64,000 bases of DNA. It comes from Chryseolinea sp. (GTDB lineage: Bacteria; Bacteroidota; Bacteroidia; Cytophagales; Cyclobacteriaceae). Both the position numbers and the translations under genes were made by a program. Positions 19,342 through 28,666 of the stretch are shown piece after piece; position 1 is the first letter of the stretch; every line of letters begins with the position of its first letter. The notes under the pieces were generated by a model. It saw only the letters and a list, made by a program, of their open reading frames with translations, had not been told where the DNA came from and made no database searches. The stretch is from NCBI GenBank assembly GCA_025923195.1, contig JAICGJ010000008.1, positions 16,299-80,298 on the forward strand, in the 5' to 3' direction.

Positions 19342-20485
19342 TAGTCAATTCGTAATGCTGTAAAACGACCTTATCCCGTGTGCTTTTTTCAGGAAGTTCG
19401 ATAGGTTGGCTTTCGAGACTGAATTCCAGTTGTCTGAGCATCTTAATTTGTTTCCGGGCTTGATACATATGACGCGCACCGCGCGGGAACGTCCAGTAAG
19501 GAATGCCACTTTTATGGTTCTTGGTCGAGATCTTGTATAGGATATTCCAATGATCCAACAAGATCCTGATAGCTTGAACAAATGAATTTCCGTTCCCGTA
19601 GACATGATGCGGTTCGGCACCGCTTCCGTTGAATTCCAATATTGAAAAATTCTTGCCGCGCTTGAGTTCTTCAATGCTCAAACACTTGATATCATATCTG
19701 CCAAAATAGAAGTGGCCTGTATGGCTAAGGTTGTCAAATAGGTTCAGTAGCCTTTCATCTTTCTCGTGTTCAATGTTTATCAGTTTTCCGCCCCGACTTA
19801 AGTTCAATGCATCTGATAGAATGTATTTTTCACCAATCGGAATCACGTGGTCCAACCGGGCGGCGTGTCTCAGTTTCATTTCTTCCAATCTGAACTGGAT
19901 TCGGCTATAGTTCAACAGGAGCTGATGTAATGTAGACACTCCATCTCCGATGACAGATAAATTTTCCTTGCGCACAAACCCTGTAATTGTTCCACGATGA
20001 TTGCCTGGGAACCGGTAGTAAAATACGCTTACTTCCAACGGAAAGTGGATGTATTCCTGGACGAGATAGTCTGCCCTCATCCGCTCGTGATACCTGATAA
20101 GCTCATGAAGTGAATTGATCTTCCTGAACATTAATCCCATTCGGCCAACATCAGGTTTTACTGCAATGGGAAAAAAGAATCCAGCTGCCAATACAAGTGC
20201 TTCCACCTCCGATGTTGACTGTCCTGCCCGTATGAGAATTGTCTTCGGATAGGTCCCCTTTGGCAGCAGTTTGTACATTTCCATTTTGTTTTCTCCTTCA
20301 TAGCCGCCAAAGGTTAAAGTAGGATTAGATGCCGTAAAGAACCAAGGCGACCTCGCCTTAACACAATGCCATACCCAAAAAGGGATCATGGGGATGTACT
20401 TTACCAACCAATGCCACGTTTCCCAGTGCCTCGCTCTATAAATGGATTTCCTCAGGTAACGCAAATTGAAAATCTTTTCATACAT
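19322..20485 (-). CDS. ATP-grasp domain protein (D-Ala-D-Ala ligase/cyanophycin synthetase-like)
   Basis: FFFPIAVKPDVGRMGLMFRKINS, YLVQEYIHFPLEVSVFYYR, FSILEFNGSGAEPHHVY. ATG at 20485 (GTG at 20509 possible). 3' end overlaps the YqcI/YcgG start. Confidence 0.82.
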   Translation of the reverse strand: MYEKIFNLRYLRKSIYRARHWETWHWLVKYIPMIPFWVWHCVKARSPWFFTASNPTLTFGGYEGENKMEMYKLLPKGTYPKTILIRAGQSTSEVEALVLAAGFFFPIAVKPDVGRMGLMFRKINSLHELIRYHERMRADYLVQEYIHFPLEVSVFYYRFPGNHRGTITGFVRKENLSVIGDGVSTLHQLLLNYSRIQFRLEEMKLRHAARLDHVIPIGEKYILSDALNLSRGGKLINIEHEKDERLLNLFDNLSHTGHFYFGRYDIKCLSIEELKRGKNFSILEFNGSGAEPHHVYGNGNSFVQAIRILLDHWNILYKISTKNHKSGIPYWTFPRGARHMYQARKQIKMLRQLEFSLESQPIELPEKSTRDKVVLQHYELTNAYESR

Positions 20486-20673
20486 AGAACAAAAGTTATG
20501 ATAAGGCACGCGCGAGCGTGGATTATCATTTAACTTGATTGACTACTTTTTGTTCAATTTGTCCCCCTGACTTAGTGAGAGACCTTTTTTCAGGTATTGC
20601 GGTCGCTTGAGGGCAGCCATTTGCAATCAATTGTAACTTGCGTAACTTTCCTGAAGGATTTAGTAACCTGTAT

Positions 20674-21570
20674 ATGGTCAATCTCTACGAAGTCCTACAA
20701 AAATTCCCCAGCCTGTCCAGGCAGCTTATTTGCAAAGATTTGATGTTCACGCAATACGACTGTCCTCAGACCGCGCGGAAAGAACGTTTTTATTTGCAAT
20801 CAAACGTCATTATCTATGTCATCAGCGGTCGGCGGGTCTTTCATAAAAATAAAAAGTCCTGGGAACTGAGAGAGGACACGTGTGTATTTATAAAGAAAGG
20901 CACACATATCTCTGAGCGTGAAGAGGGTGAAGGCTGGTGCGTAATGACATTTTTTATTCCTGATAATTTCCTGAAGCAATTGATTCAAGACAACGAAAGA
21001 AATTTACAGCTCAACAACTTGCCCGAAACAGCGTCTGATCATGTCATCGCTCTCGATGTAAATGAATTCAGCAAGTCATTTTTCTTTTCAATGTTACCTT
21101 ATTTTACGCAAGTCCCTCCGCCGCCGGAAAACTTGTTGGAGCTTAAGTTTAAGGAATTGGTTCTATCCCTCATAAGCCAGCAACAAAACCGATCGATGTT
21201 GGCTTATCTCAATAATCTTCGCAATGACAAGCATCCAGCTCTGGAGGATATTGTTCAGAGCAACTTTACGTTTAATCTCACGCTCGAGCAGTATGCAACC
21301 CTGGCTTGCAAGAGTGTTCCAACATTCAAGCGCGAATTCAAAAAAAAATTTAATGATTCTCCAGCCAAGTGGGTAAGAAAAAAAAGATTGACGCTTGCAA
21401 AAGAACTTCTCGAAAACACGGGCCTTAGTATTGCTGAGATCGCCTTTGAATGCGGATTTGAGAATCATGCCCATTTCAGCCGGGTCTTCAAGGAAGAAGT
21501 TGGTTTGCCGCCCTTAAAATTTAGAATGAGACTGACCACTGGACACCAGGCAGCTGTGGCGGGGTTATAA
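20674..21570 (+). CDS. AraC family transcriptional regulator (paralog of 15451..16338)
   Basis: TLEQYATLACKSVPTFKREFKKKFNDSPAKWVRKKRLTLAKELLENTGLSIAEIAFECGFENHAHFSRVFKEEVGLPPLKFR; shares the ENLLELKFKEL linker with the first AraC. Confidence 0.94.
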   Translation: MVNLYEVLQKFPSLSRQLICKDLMFTQYDCPQTARKERFYLQSNVIIYVISGRRVFHKNKKSWELREDTCVFIKKGTHISEREEGEGWCVMTFFIPDNFLKQLIQDNERNLQLNNLPETASDHVIALDVNEFSKSFFFSMLPYFTQVPPPPENLLELKFKELVLSLISQQQNRSMLAYLNNLRNDKHPALEDIVQSNFTFNLTLEQYATLACKSVPTFKREFKKKFNDSPAKWVRKKRLTLAKELLENTGLSIAEIAFECGFENHAHFSRVFKEEVGLPPLKFRMRLTTGHQAAVAGL

Positions 21571-21712
21571 TAACTGGGAGCGATCTGCAGCGGACGGCCT
21601 GTCCAAAATTGATCCGAATAGAAATATTTCTGGACCGTATAGCACAATTCCAAAGATTTTAAATAGGCAATTTTGATTGTCAATTAAAGTAATTCATAAA
21701 AATAATGAGCAT

Positions 21713-22924
21713 ATGCAAAACAATAGTTTAACCATGGCTACGGAACAAGTTTCTAAAGAAGAGCTGTTGAGAAAGGTTAAGGAGATTGGACCTGATCTAA
21801 GCCGCTTCGTAACCGACGAACGTAATGATCGAAGGCTTTCCCGGTCTGTGATCGGCGCCCTTCGCGAGGCAGGGCTTTACCGGCTCTATCTGCCCAAGTC
21901 CCTGGGCGGGTTTGAGGCCGACCCAATTACGACCGCCAGGATAGTCGAGGATGTTTCGAGCTATAACGCTGCAGCTGGATGGTCTTTAATGGTTGCCAAT
22001 ACCTCGACTTGGTGGTGTGCCCGCCTATCCGACAAAGGAATTGACGAGTTTTTCGAAAATGGGCCCGATACATTCATGGCAGGCGCGTTTCATCCCCCTA
22101 TGCGAGCGACCATCGTAGAAGGTGGATACAGAATCAATGGCAGAAGTCCTTTAACGAGCAATGTTCACGAAGCACAATGGATATTTGTGACGGCCCTTGT
22201 TATGTCGGACGGCGAGATTAAAATGAATAACGGGATACCCGAAGTGCGCGGGGTGGTCATGAGATCTGAGGATTGTAAGATCATTGACACCTGGCATACT
22301 CACGGGATGAGGGCCACGGATAGCAATGACGTTGAATCAACGGACGTATTTGTTCCGGACCACCTTACATTTCCGCTTACACAAGAGTTTGAACCTAACC
22401 GGCACTACAAGGGTAAGTTGTACCGGTTTCCGGCAATGGGTGCCAGCATAGCGAGCCTGATTCCGCCAGTTGCGCTTGCCCTTGCGCGTAATGCCATCAC
22501 TGAGCTCAGGTCCCTGGCTGAAAAAAAGATACCGTTTGGATCAACGGTATCGATACGCGAACGAGGTTCCGTGCAGAGAAAGTTAGGCATGGCCGAGGCG
22601 TATGTTCAATCAAGCAGAGCGTATTTGCACCTGGCACTTTCGGAAGCTTGGCAAAAAACTATTCTTGGAGAAAAATTGTCATTGGAAGAAAAGGCGGGAC
22701 TTTTGTTAGCCTCGTCGCACACAAATCAAATGTGCTTGCAGGCAGTAGATATGATGTATTCGGCTGCTGGTACCAGCGGAATCTATAGCAAGAACAAACT
22801 GTCCCATTACTTTGCTGACGCCCAGGTAATACGTCACCATGGATTTGCTAATGACAGTCGATATGAAACGGCAGCACAAGTTTACCTTGGACTTCAACCC
22901 GACCTACCTGTCATTGCATTCTAA
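21713..22924 (+). CDS. acyl-CoA dehydrogenase-fold flavin-dependent monooxygenase (HsaA/DszC-like)
   Basis: ALREAGLYRLYLPKSLGGFEADPITTARIVEDVSSYNAAAGWSLMVANTSTWW, WHTHGMRATDSNDVESTDVFVP, AADMMYSAAG-like ending. Confidence 0.9.
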   Translation: MQNNSLTMATEQVSKEELLRKVKEIGPDLSRFVTDERNDRRLSRSVIGALREAGLYRLYLPKSLGGFEADPITTARIVEDVSSYNAAAGWSLMVANTSTWWCARLSDKGIDEFFENGPDTFMAGAFHPPMRATIVEGGYRINGRSPLTSNVHEAQWIFVTALVMSDGEIKMNNGIPEVRGVVMRSEDCKIIDTWHTHGMRATDSNDVESTDVFVPDHLTFPLTQEFEPNRHYKGKLYRFPAMGASIASLIPPVALALARNAITELRSLAEKKIPFGSTVSIRERGSVQRKLGMAEAYVQSSRAYLHLALSEAWQKTILGEKLSLEEKAGLLLASSHTNQMCLQAVDMMYSAAGTSGIYSKNKLSHYFADAQVIRHHGFANDSRYETAAQVYLGLQPDLPVIAF

Positions 22925-23208
22925 GTTGGCCGGATGCTATTGCTGAACGTTTCAGCGCGGAAATGCCGGGTGCTTTGAGAAGTGCTAGCCGAACAACTAG
23001 GAGAGTTTGCGCGTGCCGTGCTGCAGAGCGTTACCGCAATTCATCGCTGCCTTTTATACATTCGGTTAAATCATCTTTAAGCTGGTCTAATTTCCGTATA
23101 CTAAATGGTGTGGGTGTATCGAATTACTGTTATAATTGAATTGCATATCAACTAAATTTGGACAGTGAAACTCTATGTCCTCACCGAGACCGCTAACAGA
23201 GCCCAGCC

Positions 23209-23694
23209 ATGACCGATCAGGAAAAACTATTTATTAAAATGGCACTTGATGCCTGGCATATTCAAATTGACAGGACCAACTCGCTAATCAATTCACTCAG
23301 CGACGAACAATTGCAGCAGGAAGTGGCCCCTGGGAGGAACAGCGGAGTTTATTTGTTAGGCCATCTGACCGCAGTGCATGATGCCTTGTTCCCCCTACTG
23401 GGCATAGGCGACAGGATGTATGCGCACTTCGACGAGATATTTGTGAATAATCCAGATAAGTCTGGACTTCCCAAACCCGGGGCACAAGAGTTAAGGACTA
23501 GCTGGGCTGCCGTTAATGGGAAACTGTCACAACATTTTGGCAGCTTCTCTTTAAAGGACTGGTTTACAAAGCACACCGCGATATCCGATGAGGATTTTAA
23601 AAAAGAGCCACATCGTAATCGCCTCAATGTCTTGCTTAACCGAACCGGCCACCTGGCCAATCATCTTGGTCAAATGATCTTTTTGAAATCATAG
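23209..23694 (+). CDS. DinB family protein
   Basis: INSLSDEQLQQEVAPGRNSGVYLLGHLTAVHDALFPLL...HLANHLGQMIFL four-helix DinB pattern. Confidence 0.87.
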   Translation: MTDQEKLFIKMALDAWHIQIDRTNSLINSLSDEQLQQEVAPGRNSGVYLLGHLTAVHDALFPLLGIGDRMYAHFDEIFVNNPDKSGLPKPGAQELRTSWAAVNGKLSQHFGSFSLKDWFTKHTAISDEDFKKEPHRNRLNVLLNRTGHLANHLGQMIFLKS

Positions 23695-23863
23695 CAACCA
23701 GACCAATCCCCTTCCGGCAGACGCTAAAATGCCAAGGATGGCCACGTTGGATCTAAGTGAGTAAAACGACGCTTTCCTGCCGGCTGAAAAAAAATATCCT
23801 GCATTCATCCAAAAGATCTAATTAAACTAATATTTTTGGTTTATAATACTAAAATAATTAGTT

Positions 23864-24235
23864 ATGATTCGAACAATCAAAATGTCTACAGGTGTTAGAA
23901 GAATTGATGATCAAAATCAAAATGCCGCATTGCTGAAGTTAAGGGAGATCCTAAATGACGAAAGAAAGATATTGATCAATCGGATGGAGTCGGATCTGAA
24001 TTCATATATTCAATACCGGTTTTCAAAAAAAGCAAATGGCAGTCAGCTTGAAAGGATTAAGTCGAAATTGCTGTCATTAAAGAATTCAAATGTCGACTTG
24101 GATCATTACAACTCCATTGTCCAGGATTTTTTTCAACACGAGAACACTTACGTGAGTTCGGAACCCTTTTATCGAGAAATCGATCAATGTCTATCAGACG
24201 AATTGATGCCGACCCAACTAAGATTCGCCAACTAG
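23864..24235 (+). CDS. hypothetical protein, helical
   Basis: 123-aa ATG ORF with charged helical composition. Confidence 0.55.
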   Translation: MIRTIKMSTGVRRIDDQNQNAALLKLREILNDERKILINRMESDLNSYIQYRFSKKANGSQLERIKSKLLSLKNSNVDLDHYNSIVQDFFQHENTYVSSEPFYREIDQCLSDELMPTQLRFAN

Positions 24236-24367
24236 TGTATTGGAAATCCACTTGCGGCCTTGCTGGGGTCATCGGTTTTTGGTATTTCGAATTAGCTTGT
24301 GGGCAAATGCGTCAGTCTTGCGTTCGCCCGATATTTTTCTTGTATGATAAAATTTGTAAAAAGATAA

Positions 24368-25105
24368 ATGAGAATTGGCGTAGCCCAGACGAGGCCGGTC
24401 AAAGGAGATATCCGACGCAATATTGCTGGTCACAAAGCCTTGATCAAACTTGCAGCAGATCATAGTGCAGATACTATTATTTTTCCTGAGCTGTCGCTCA
24501 CGGGATACGAACCTCAGCTCGCAAAGAAACTGGCAATGACCACTGACAATCTCTTGTTAGAAGAATTCCGGACCCTGAGCGAAACCATGAACTTAACGAT
24601 TGGGGTAGGTGTACCGATGAGAAATTCTCGCGGCATCACCATCAGCATGCTCCTTTTTAAGCCGCATTCGGGAATAGCAGTCTATTCAAAGAAGTATTTG
24701 CATCCTGACGAAGAGCCATTTTTTGTCCCGGGCGATGCAGGTAAACTCCTGGACGGCAATAAAGCTGCTATAGCCATTTGTTATGAATTGTCCGTTCCTC
24801 AACACGCCGTTGACGCCTTTAATAACGGGGCGGAAATTTATATAGCAAGTGTGGCAAAGTCGGTAATGGGCATCAAATCCGCGGTTCCTATCCTGACTGG
24901 AATTGCCCGCCAGTATGATATGACTGTATTAATGTCAAATTGTGTTGGCCCGTGTGAGGGATTTGATGCCGGTGGCCAATCATCGGCATGGAATCGTGAA
25001 GGAGTATTGTTAGGACAATTAAACGATAGCAGCGAAGGAATATTGATCGTTGATACTGTCACGAAAAAGGCTATTGTTGTGGAATGGATTCAATCTTCCC
25101 GATAG
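24368..25105 (+). CDS. carbon-nitrogen hydrolase (nitrilase superfamily)
   Basis: IIFPELSLTGYEP (Glu), SKKYLHPDEEPFFVPG (Lys), AIAICYELSVP (Cys). Confidence 0.94.
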   Translation: MRIGVAQTRPVKGDIRRNIAGHKALIKLAADHSADTIIFPELSLTGYEPQLAKKLAMTTDNLLLEEFRTLSETMNLTIGVGVPMRNSRGITISMLLFKPHSGIAVYSKKYLHPDEEPFFVPGDAGKLLDGNKAAIAICYELSVPQHAVDAFNNGAEIYIASVAKSVMGIKSAVPILTGIARQYDMTVLMSNCVGPCEGFDAGGQSSAWNREGVLLGQLNDSSEGILIVDTVTKKAIVVEWIQSSR

Positions 25106-25208
25106 CAGATTGAAACCCTGCATTAGCTTTTTAGCAAGGACGAGCCTTTAATTTTTAATTATTGCATAAAAGATTCAAATTACGGGTGACAGTGTAAGCA
25201 TCGTAATT

Positions 25209-26909
25209 ATGAGTGATATCGCACATCTCAAGAATCTGATCAGCAAAGGTCATTATGCGCAGGCGAGGATCCGCGCCGAAGAACTGTTGCCTGTGAATCC
25301 GGATATTACCCTAAAACAGCTCTACGCTTTATCATTATCAAAATCGGGCCTGCCTGAGGCGGCACTGGAATACTTGGAATCTCTAAGCCGTGATAAAGAG
25401 CATGATCCAGAGACCATGGGAATTTTGGGCGGTGTATACAAAGAACTATTCAAAAAAAATCAAAGTCCAAAATATGCCATTCTTTCTCGTGATACCTACA
25501 ACAAAAACTTCGAGTTGACGAAGAACTATTATACAGGAATTAACGCGGCGACGATGTCTACCCTTGCGGGACAGTCAAAGAGGGGAAGGGAAATTGCTCA
25601 GCAGGTCCTGTCCGTGTTAAAAGATCCCGAGCATGATTATTGGGAAGCCGTCACCGAGGCCGAAGCGTATTTGCTGATGAAAGAGCGATCGAAGGCTGAA
25701 CAATTGTACAGGAAAGCTAGCAAAATGGCAGACACTGACTGGGGAAAGATCAGTTCTGTGTATAATCAGTTGTGGTTGCTGAATCATTATGTTCCAGTAC
25801 CTGCCGGAATATTGAAGGCATTTAGTCCTCCCGTTGTAACGGCCTTTATCGGACATATGATTGATCATCCTGACCGCGAACTTCCAAGGTTTCCTGCATC
25901 CCTCGAACAGGATATAAAACATGATATCTTGAATGCCATTAGGACATTAAATTCAAAAATCGGGTATTGTTCCCTGGCGTGCGGCGGTGACATATTATTT
26001 GCTGAGGCGATGGAAGAAGCTGGGGGGGAGGTGAATTTGTTCTTACCGTTTAAGGAAGCCGATTTTCTCGAGGCTAGTGTACGCTTTGCGGGCGAAGATT
26101 GGGTACAGCGCTTTGCCCGACTCGTCGATAAATATCCCGTAACATGTCTTACGGAGGAATCTTATGATGAACATCCGGACCTATTTCTGCTGCAGAGCAA
26201 CATAATCTTTGGTTTAGCCGTGCTTAGAAGTGCAGCCAATCATCAGGAACCAACACTCGTCAGCGTATTGTCGGAACGTGATCAGAAAAGAAGAATCGGG
26301 GGAACCCGGCATACGTTAGGGTTATGGCCGTTCAAAAAAAACCATGTCAACATCAATCCTGACATATATTTGAATAGCTATTCAGATGTTGTCATCCAGC
26401 AGGAACCTGTTCAAAAGCCCACCACCGACCGCCCTGTACTTTATCTGGTAGCATGCGATTTCTATTCCGAGGAAAAATGGGCAACGAGGATTCTAACTGA
26501 CGATGAGTTTTCTTCCCTGCCGCTCGTCGCTATGGATATTCGAAATGACTATGGCATTGCCGGCTTCAAAACCATATTTACTGCTATGGAATTTTGTGAC
26601 TGGATTTTGAAAAGCAGGACAGGCGTGCTTCAATCAAAAAATTTGATCCGAATGAGTTTGCACGCAGGACCCGTGTATATCGTCCCGGATCAGCAACAAC
26701 AAAAATTATCGGGGCCGGTAATCGATGTTATTGAACAGGTACATAAGCTTACGACTCCAGGATCTATCTATGCTACGGCCTTTGCTGCGGCAGTTCTTTC
26801 TTTGGATAGAAGCAAATACAGCTTCGATTTTATCGACGCACTAACGGTCGCTAATAAAACAAAATTGAATATTTTTAGAATGAAGACCGCACCGATACCT
26901 GGCGTGTAA
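25209..26909 (+). CDS. TPR / TRAFs-binding-domain-like protein with C-terminal degenerate nucleotidyl-cyclase-like region
   Basis: N-terminal TPR repeats, DPETMGILGGVYKELF...SRDTYNKNFELTKNYYTGINAATM; C-terminal IRMSLHAGPVY...KLSGPVIDVIEQVHKLTTPGSIYATAFAAAVLSL resembles a class III cyclase half lacking metal-binding residues. Confidence 0.75.
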   Translation: MSDIAHLKNLISKGHYAQARIRAEELLPVNPDITLKQLYALSLSKSGLPEAALEYLESLSRDKEHDPETMGILGGVYKELFKKNQSPKYAILSRDTYNKNFELTKNYYTGINAATMSTLAGQSKRGREIAQQVLSVLKDPEHDYWEAVTEAEAYLLMKERSKAEQLYRKASKMADTDWGKISSVYNQLWLLNHYVPVPAGILKAFSPPVVTAFIGHMIDHPDRELPRFPASLEQDIKHDILNAIRTLNSKIGYCSLACGGDILFAEAMEEAGGEVNLFLPFKEADFLEASVRFAGEDWVQRFARLVDKYPVTCLTEESYDEHPDLFLLQSNIIFGLAVLRSAANHQEPTLVSVLSERDQKRRIGGTRHTLGLWPFKKNHVNINPDIYLNSYSDVVIQQEPVQKPTTDRPVLYLVACDFYSEEKWATRILTDDEFSSLPLVAMDIRNDYGIAGFKTIFTAMEFCDWILKSRTGVLQSKNLIRMSLHAGPVYIVPDQQQQKLSGPVIDVIEQVHKLTTPGSIYATAFAAAVLSLDRSKYSFDFIDALTVANKTKLNIFRMKTAPIPGV

Positions 26910-26911
26910 GA

Positions 26912-28492
26912 TCATTTGCCTTCAAGTCTATAGCTCGTTTCTTTTAAGAATGCAAGTGCTACACCATTGGTCCAGCCAAAGCCATCCTGGTTTGGATACT
27001 CTCCACCACCCGCGACTAGTGTCGTATCCATGACATTGTATTTTTCCATCATTTTACCGGTAGCTTCATACACGCGCATATTTTGTCGCAGCCACCGGCT
27101 ACGCACTTCATCGGCAAGCCTATCGACCTGATAATTTTTCAAACCTTTGTAAGTCATCCATTGCAGTGGTGCCCATCCATTGGGCGCATCCCATTGCTGA
27201 TCGGTGTCGACGAGCGTCGTGATGACTCCGCTTGGTTTAAGAAATTCCCTTTCAATTACCTGGGCTACCTTTTCTGCAACATCTTTTTGCGCCATCTCGA
27301 AAAATAGGGGAAATATTCCCGCCAACGACTTTATGCCTGTCCGTTTCTTTGCAATAAAATCATAGTCCATAAAAAAGGTTGTCTCAGGGTCCCAGCAAAA
27401 GGTAAGTAATGCTCTCCTTCTGTCATCTGACCGTTTCTTAAACAGATTTGCCTTTTGAATATCGCCCTTCAGGGAATAACCTTTTGAAATCATCCGCTCA
27501 AGATGAGCCAACAGGCAGTTAAGGTCAACGGGGACGATATCTGTTGTATGGATGCTTGCAAGGGATTTTCTGTCGCCGAACCAACGACTGCTAAAATCCC
27601 ATCCTGACTCAGCAGCCGAACGTATATGGCGATACAATTCCTTCGGATCACCGTCTTGTTGTTGTGCTAAGGTAAAATCCTCTTTATAAGATTCCGGCCT
27701 GGGTGAATCTCCTCTATCCCAGTACCTGTTCAATGCAGTGCCGTTGTCCATCATAACAACGTGCCTAACTGCATCGCCCGACTTTTTTACCGAGTCAAGT
27801 CCATCCATCCAGAAGGTGTATTCCTTAGTCATGGCGTCGAGGTAGTGCAAACTCGCAAGGGAGTCATATTCCTCAAGCTCCCTGATGATCAGAGAAAAGA
27901 ATGGTGGTTGAGATCGCGTCAAATAGTAATTCCTGTTGCCATTAGGAATAAATCCTATGGTATCGATAAGGTGTGCAAAGTTTTTTACCATGTTTTGGAT
28001 CAGGCCATACTTCTTTTGAGCTTTCAACCCGAGAATAGTAAAGTAGCTGTCCCAATAATAAATTTCCGAAAAACGCCCTCCCGGTACAACATAATCGTAC
28101 GGCAGCGCGATCAAGGTGGATCGCGGTTCCTGTTGATCCGCTTTTCTGGTAAGAACTGGCCACAACCTGGTGAGATGCTCCTCCATAGCTAGGGTTGTGT
28201 CTGTAGCGAAGGTTGATTTTGGTCTGATAGGTAAATCAAAATTCCTGTTCACAAATTCTACCAGGTCGAAATCTGGCTGATCCTTTAACTCGTCATAGTT
28301 ATTCAGGATTTGCGTCAGTGCCCGTTTCGGTGTGCAGTCCACAAATGTCTTGGAGTCAGGAAAGACAGATCTCATCTGTACATCATGGAATAAAGATGAC
28401 GAGTAGAAAGAAAACGGATCGCTGACTGCTTTTTCGGGCTTTGTGCAACTATACAGGATAACAATCCCCAGAGTGAATATTATGCTACGCAT
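26912..28492 (-). CDS. trehalase (GH37), lipoprotein
   Basis: Lipobox YSC; LPYDYVVPGGRFSEIYYWDSYFTILGL; PNGNRNYYLTRSQPPFFSLII; QWDAPNGWAPLQWM; GGGEYPNQDGFGWTNGV. Confidence 0.95.
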   Translation of the reverse strand: MRSIIFTLGIVILYSCTKPEKAVSDPFSFYSSSLFHDVQMRSVFPDSKTFVDCTPKRALTQILNNYDELKDQPDFDLVEFVNRNFDLPIRPKSTFATDTTLAMEEHLTRLWPVLTRKADQQEPRSTLIALPYDYVVPGGRFSEIYYWDSYFTILGLKAQKKYGLIQNMVKNFAHLIDTIGFIPNGNRNYYLTRSQPPFFSLIIRELEEYDSLASLHYLDAMTKEYTFWMDGLDSVKKSGDAVRHVVMMDNGTALNRYWDRGDSPRPESYKEDFTLAQQQDGDPKELYRHIRSAAESGWDFSSRWFGDRKSLASIHTTDIVPVDLNCLLAHLERMISKGYSLKGDIQKANLFKKRSDDRRRALLTFCWDPETTFFMDYDFIAKKRTGIKSLAGIFPLFFEMAQKDVAEKVAQVIEREFLKPSGVITTLVDTDQQWDAPNGWAPLQWMTYKGLKNYQVDRLADEVRSRWLRQNMRVYEATGKMMEKYNVMDTTLVAGGGEYPNQDGFGWTNGVALAFLKETSYRLEGK

Positions 28493-28515
28493 ATAAGAAA
28501 ATTAAGCATGAGCTA

Positions 28516-28546
28516 AATCTACAATCTACAATCTACAATCTACAAT
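28516..28546. repeat. heptamer tandem repeat (AATCTAC)x4.4
   Basis: AATCTAC AATCTAC AATCTAC AATCTAC AAT, perfect, 5' of the trehalase gene. Confidence 0.95.
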
Positions 28547-28666
28547 AGAAATAATATCACAGTTTCTAAGAACAATTCGATTGGGGAGAAAAAGAAGCCA
28601 ATCAAAGTGCTTAGGATCAAAGCAAAAATGTGATAAATTCGATCAGGATTCTAGACAGGTATCAGA

